Shown here: positions 31,357-32,280 of the stretch, one piece after another
Layout: each line of letters opens with the position of its first letter
Position numbering within the stretch: the stretch's first letter is position 1
Assembly (NCBI GenBank): GCA_003228955.1
Contig: QIGN01000114.1
Coordinates: forward strand, 1 to 32,280
Source: Hyphomicrobiales bacterium
GTDB lineage: Bacteria > Pseudomonadota > Alphaproteobacteria > Rhizobiales > Methyloligellaceae
Length of the DNA stretch: 32,280 nucleotides
Reading direction: 5' to 3'
The notes under the pieces: model-generated
Databases searched by the model: none
What the model was told of the DNA's origin: nothing
Seen by the model: the letters and a program-made list of their open reading frames with translations, nothing else
Translations under genes and position numbers: made by a program

Positions 31357-32280
31357 ATGATCGAGACGCGCGGGCCCGGCGACGGGGCGCGTAATCTGCT
31401 GGTCAATTGCGCCGGCCTGAAACCAGGGGAATCGCTGCTGCTCATCGTCGAGGATCCGAGCCTTGGCTGGTACGTGCTGCTCATCGTCGAGGATCCGAGC
31501 CTTGGCTGGTACGACGCCGATGTGGCCGAGGCCGTCGCCGAAGAAGCGCGAAATATGGGTCTGGCGCCGACCATGCTTGAGGTGGGCAAGCCCGCGAATA
31601 ACCCCGATGCACGGGTGGTGGAAGCGGTCGCGGCGCATGACTGCACGATATTCTTCGCGCGCATTGGCGACCAGGACCGGTTTGGCGAAACCGTGCCGGG
31701 CCGGAGAAGCGTGATGTGTTATGTGCGCGATACCGGGATGCTGTCCGGCGCCTTTGGCAGCACTGACCATCAGGCGTTCGTGGCGCTGAAAGGTGCCGTC
31801 AACGATGTCTTGCTGGGCGCCGAGCGGATCGAGATAAGCTGCCCGCGCGGCACGCGCTATGCCGGCGCGGTCTCGGAGGCCGTGCGCCAACAGCAGACGG
31901 ATGTATCGGTGGCGCGCTTCCCACTGGGTGTGCCCTTGCCCATGGATGCCTCGTTATTTTCGGGCCGGGTCGCGGTGGCGGACTATCTTACACCGACGGG
32001 AGCGCGGGTGTATGAGCCTGCCTATCTGGCTCTGGACACAACAATATTCGCGGAGGTGGAGCGCGGCAGGATCGTCGGGTTCAGCGGCGACACCGGTGAC
32101 GTCGGCCGCGTGCGGGATCATTACAAAAGAATATCCGACCAGTTCGGTATCGATGGGGATGCGGTGCATTAATGGCATGCCGGCATCCATCCGGGCTGCG
32201 CCTACACAAAAAAAGCCGCCGACGATCCGGACCGCTGGTCGAACACGATTTTCTGTAACCCGCGCTTTGTCCATTTTCAT
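31357..32280 (+). pseudogene. Aminopeptidase-T/NicX-like metalloenzyme gene with in-frame stop, 3' end outside window
   Basis: Starts at the ATG at 31357 and reads 271 residues to an in-frame TAA (32170-32172), but coding-like sequence continues in the same frame for 36 codons to the window edge (WHAGIHPGCAYTKKAADDPD, then DRWSNTIFCNPRFVHFH), strongly suggesting the original protein ran on. The GAA-to-TAA change is one base away. The N-terminal part also holds a perfect 13-residue duplication (27-39 and 40-52). I place it tentatively near the leucyl aminopeptidase-T/2,5-dihydroxypyridine dioxygenase (NicX) superfamily from the pattern of C-terminal His-rich motifs; not certain. It is the last gene of the catabolic-looking operon, 22 nt after the XRE-cupin gene. 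Confidence 0.65.
31436..31513 (+). repeat. Perfect 39-bp direct tandem duplication inside a gene
   Basis: Copy 1 is 31436-31474 and copy 2 is 31475-31513, identical by eye. It is in frame and repeats 13 residues (LLIVEDPSLGWY plus one), so reading continues downstream undisturbed. Looks like a replication-slippage or assembly event; only one copy is expected in the family. Confidence 0.95.

Noticed and set aside
31954-32280. Minus-strand reading frame at the right edge
   Set aside because: Antisense to the aminopeptidase-T/NicX-like gene, whose plus frame has family-like motifs through the same bases.
1-32280. CRISPR array, tRNA or rRNA genes, prophage
   Set aside because: No spaced direct-repeat array, cloverleaf-type sequence, rRNA-like stretch or phage structural gene was seen on reading both strands.

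Overview
The window is bacterial chromosome, almost certainly from an alphaproteobacterium with a GC-rich genome. The pointers are a MipZ-type division ATPase, a perfect CtrA-type box (TTAA-N7-TTAA), clpS-clpA, a B12-dependent class II ribonucleotide reductase, a PHA phasin and CTAG-bounded intergenic palindromic repeats. I cannot name the genus. No rRNA, tRNA, CRISPR array, transposase or phage gene was seen, and no gene-free stretch exceeds 300 bases.

Layout. 1-5.4 kb (+): 5'-truncated nrdJ, two tandem RidA-family genes and a DUF482-type acetyltransferase. 5.5-9.8 kb (-): clpS-clpA, a phasin and an unknown lipoprotein. 10.0-11.3 kb (+): a D-Ala-D-Ala carboxypeptidase with a SPOR domain, with the CtrA box upstream. 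11.4-18.5 kb (-): nicotinamidase-like hydrolase, PMM/PGM, UDP-glucose dehydrogenase and a GalU homologue (the UDP-glucose to UDP-glucuronate route), a membrane J-domain protein, a VWA protein and MipZ. 18.6-22.8 kb (-): four consecutive DUF3179 paralogues, a tight operon of exported proteins. 23.0-25.8 kb: the phage-shock locus, pspF (-) divergent from a sigma54 promoter, a small membrane-protein ORF, pspA, pspB and pspC (+). 25.9-32.3 kb: a catabolic-looking island with a creatininase-family hydrolase and an amino-acid-type binding protein (-), divergent from ABC ATPase, permease, AhpD/CMD-like protein, Fe/2-oxoglutarate-type dioxygenase, XRE-cupin regulator and an aminopeptidase-T/NicX-like gene (+).

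Most notable: (1) the four-gene DUF3179 operon behind pspF; (2) a small unannotated-type membrane protein as first gene after the psp sigma54 promoter; (3) a GalU homologue whose GxGTR nucleotide-binding signature is deleted in frame; (4) the last gene carries a perfect 39-bp in-frame tandem duplication and an in-frame TAA, yet coding-like sequence continues to the window edge; (5) two-hairpin intergenic repeats with an apparent compensatory change, two of which supply the TAG stop of the convergent neighbour.

All family assignments come from reading motifs by eye. No similarity search was run.
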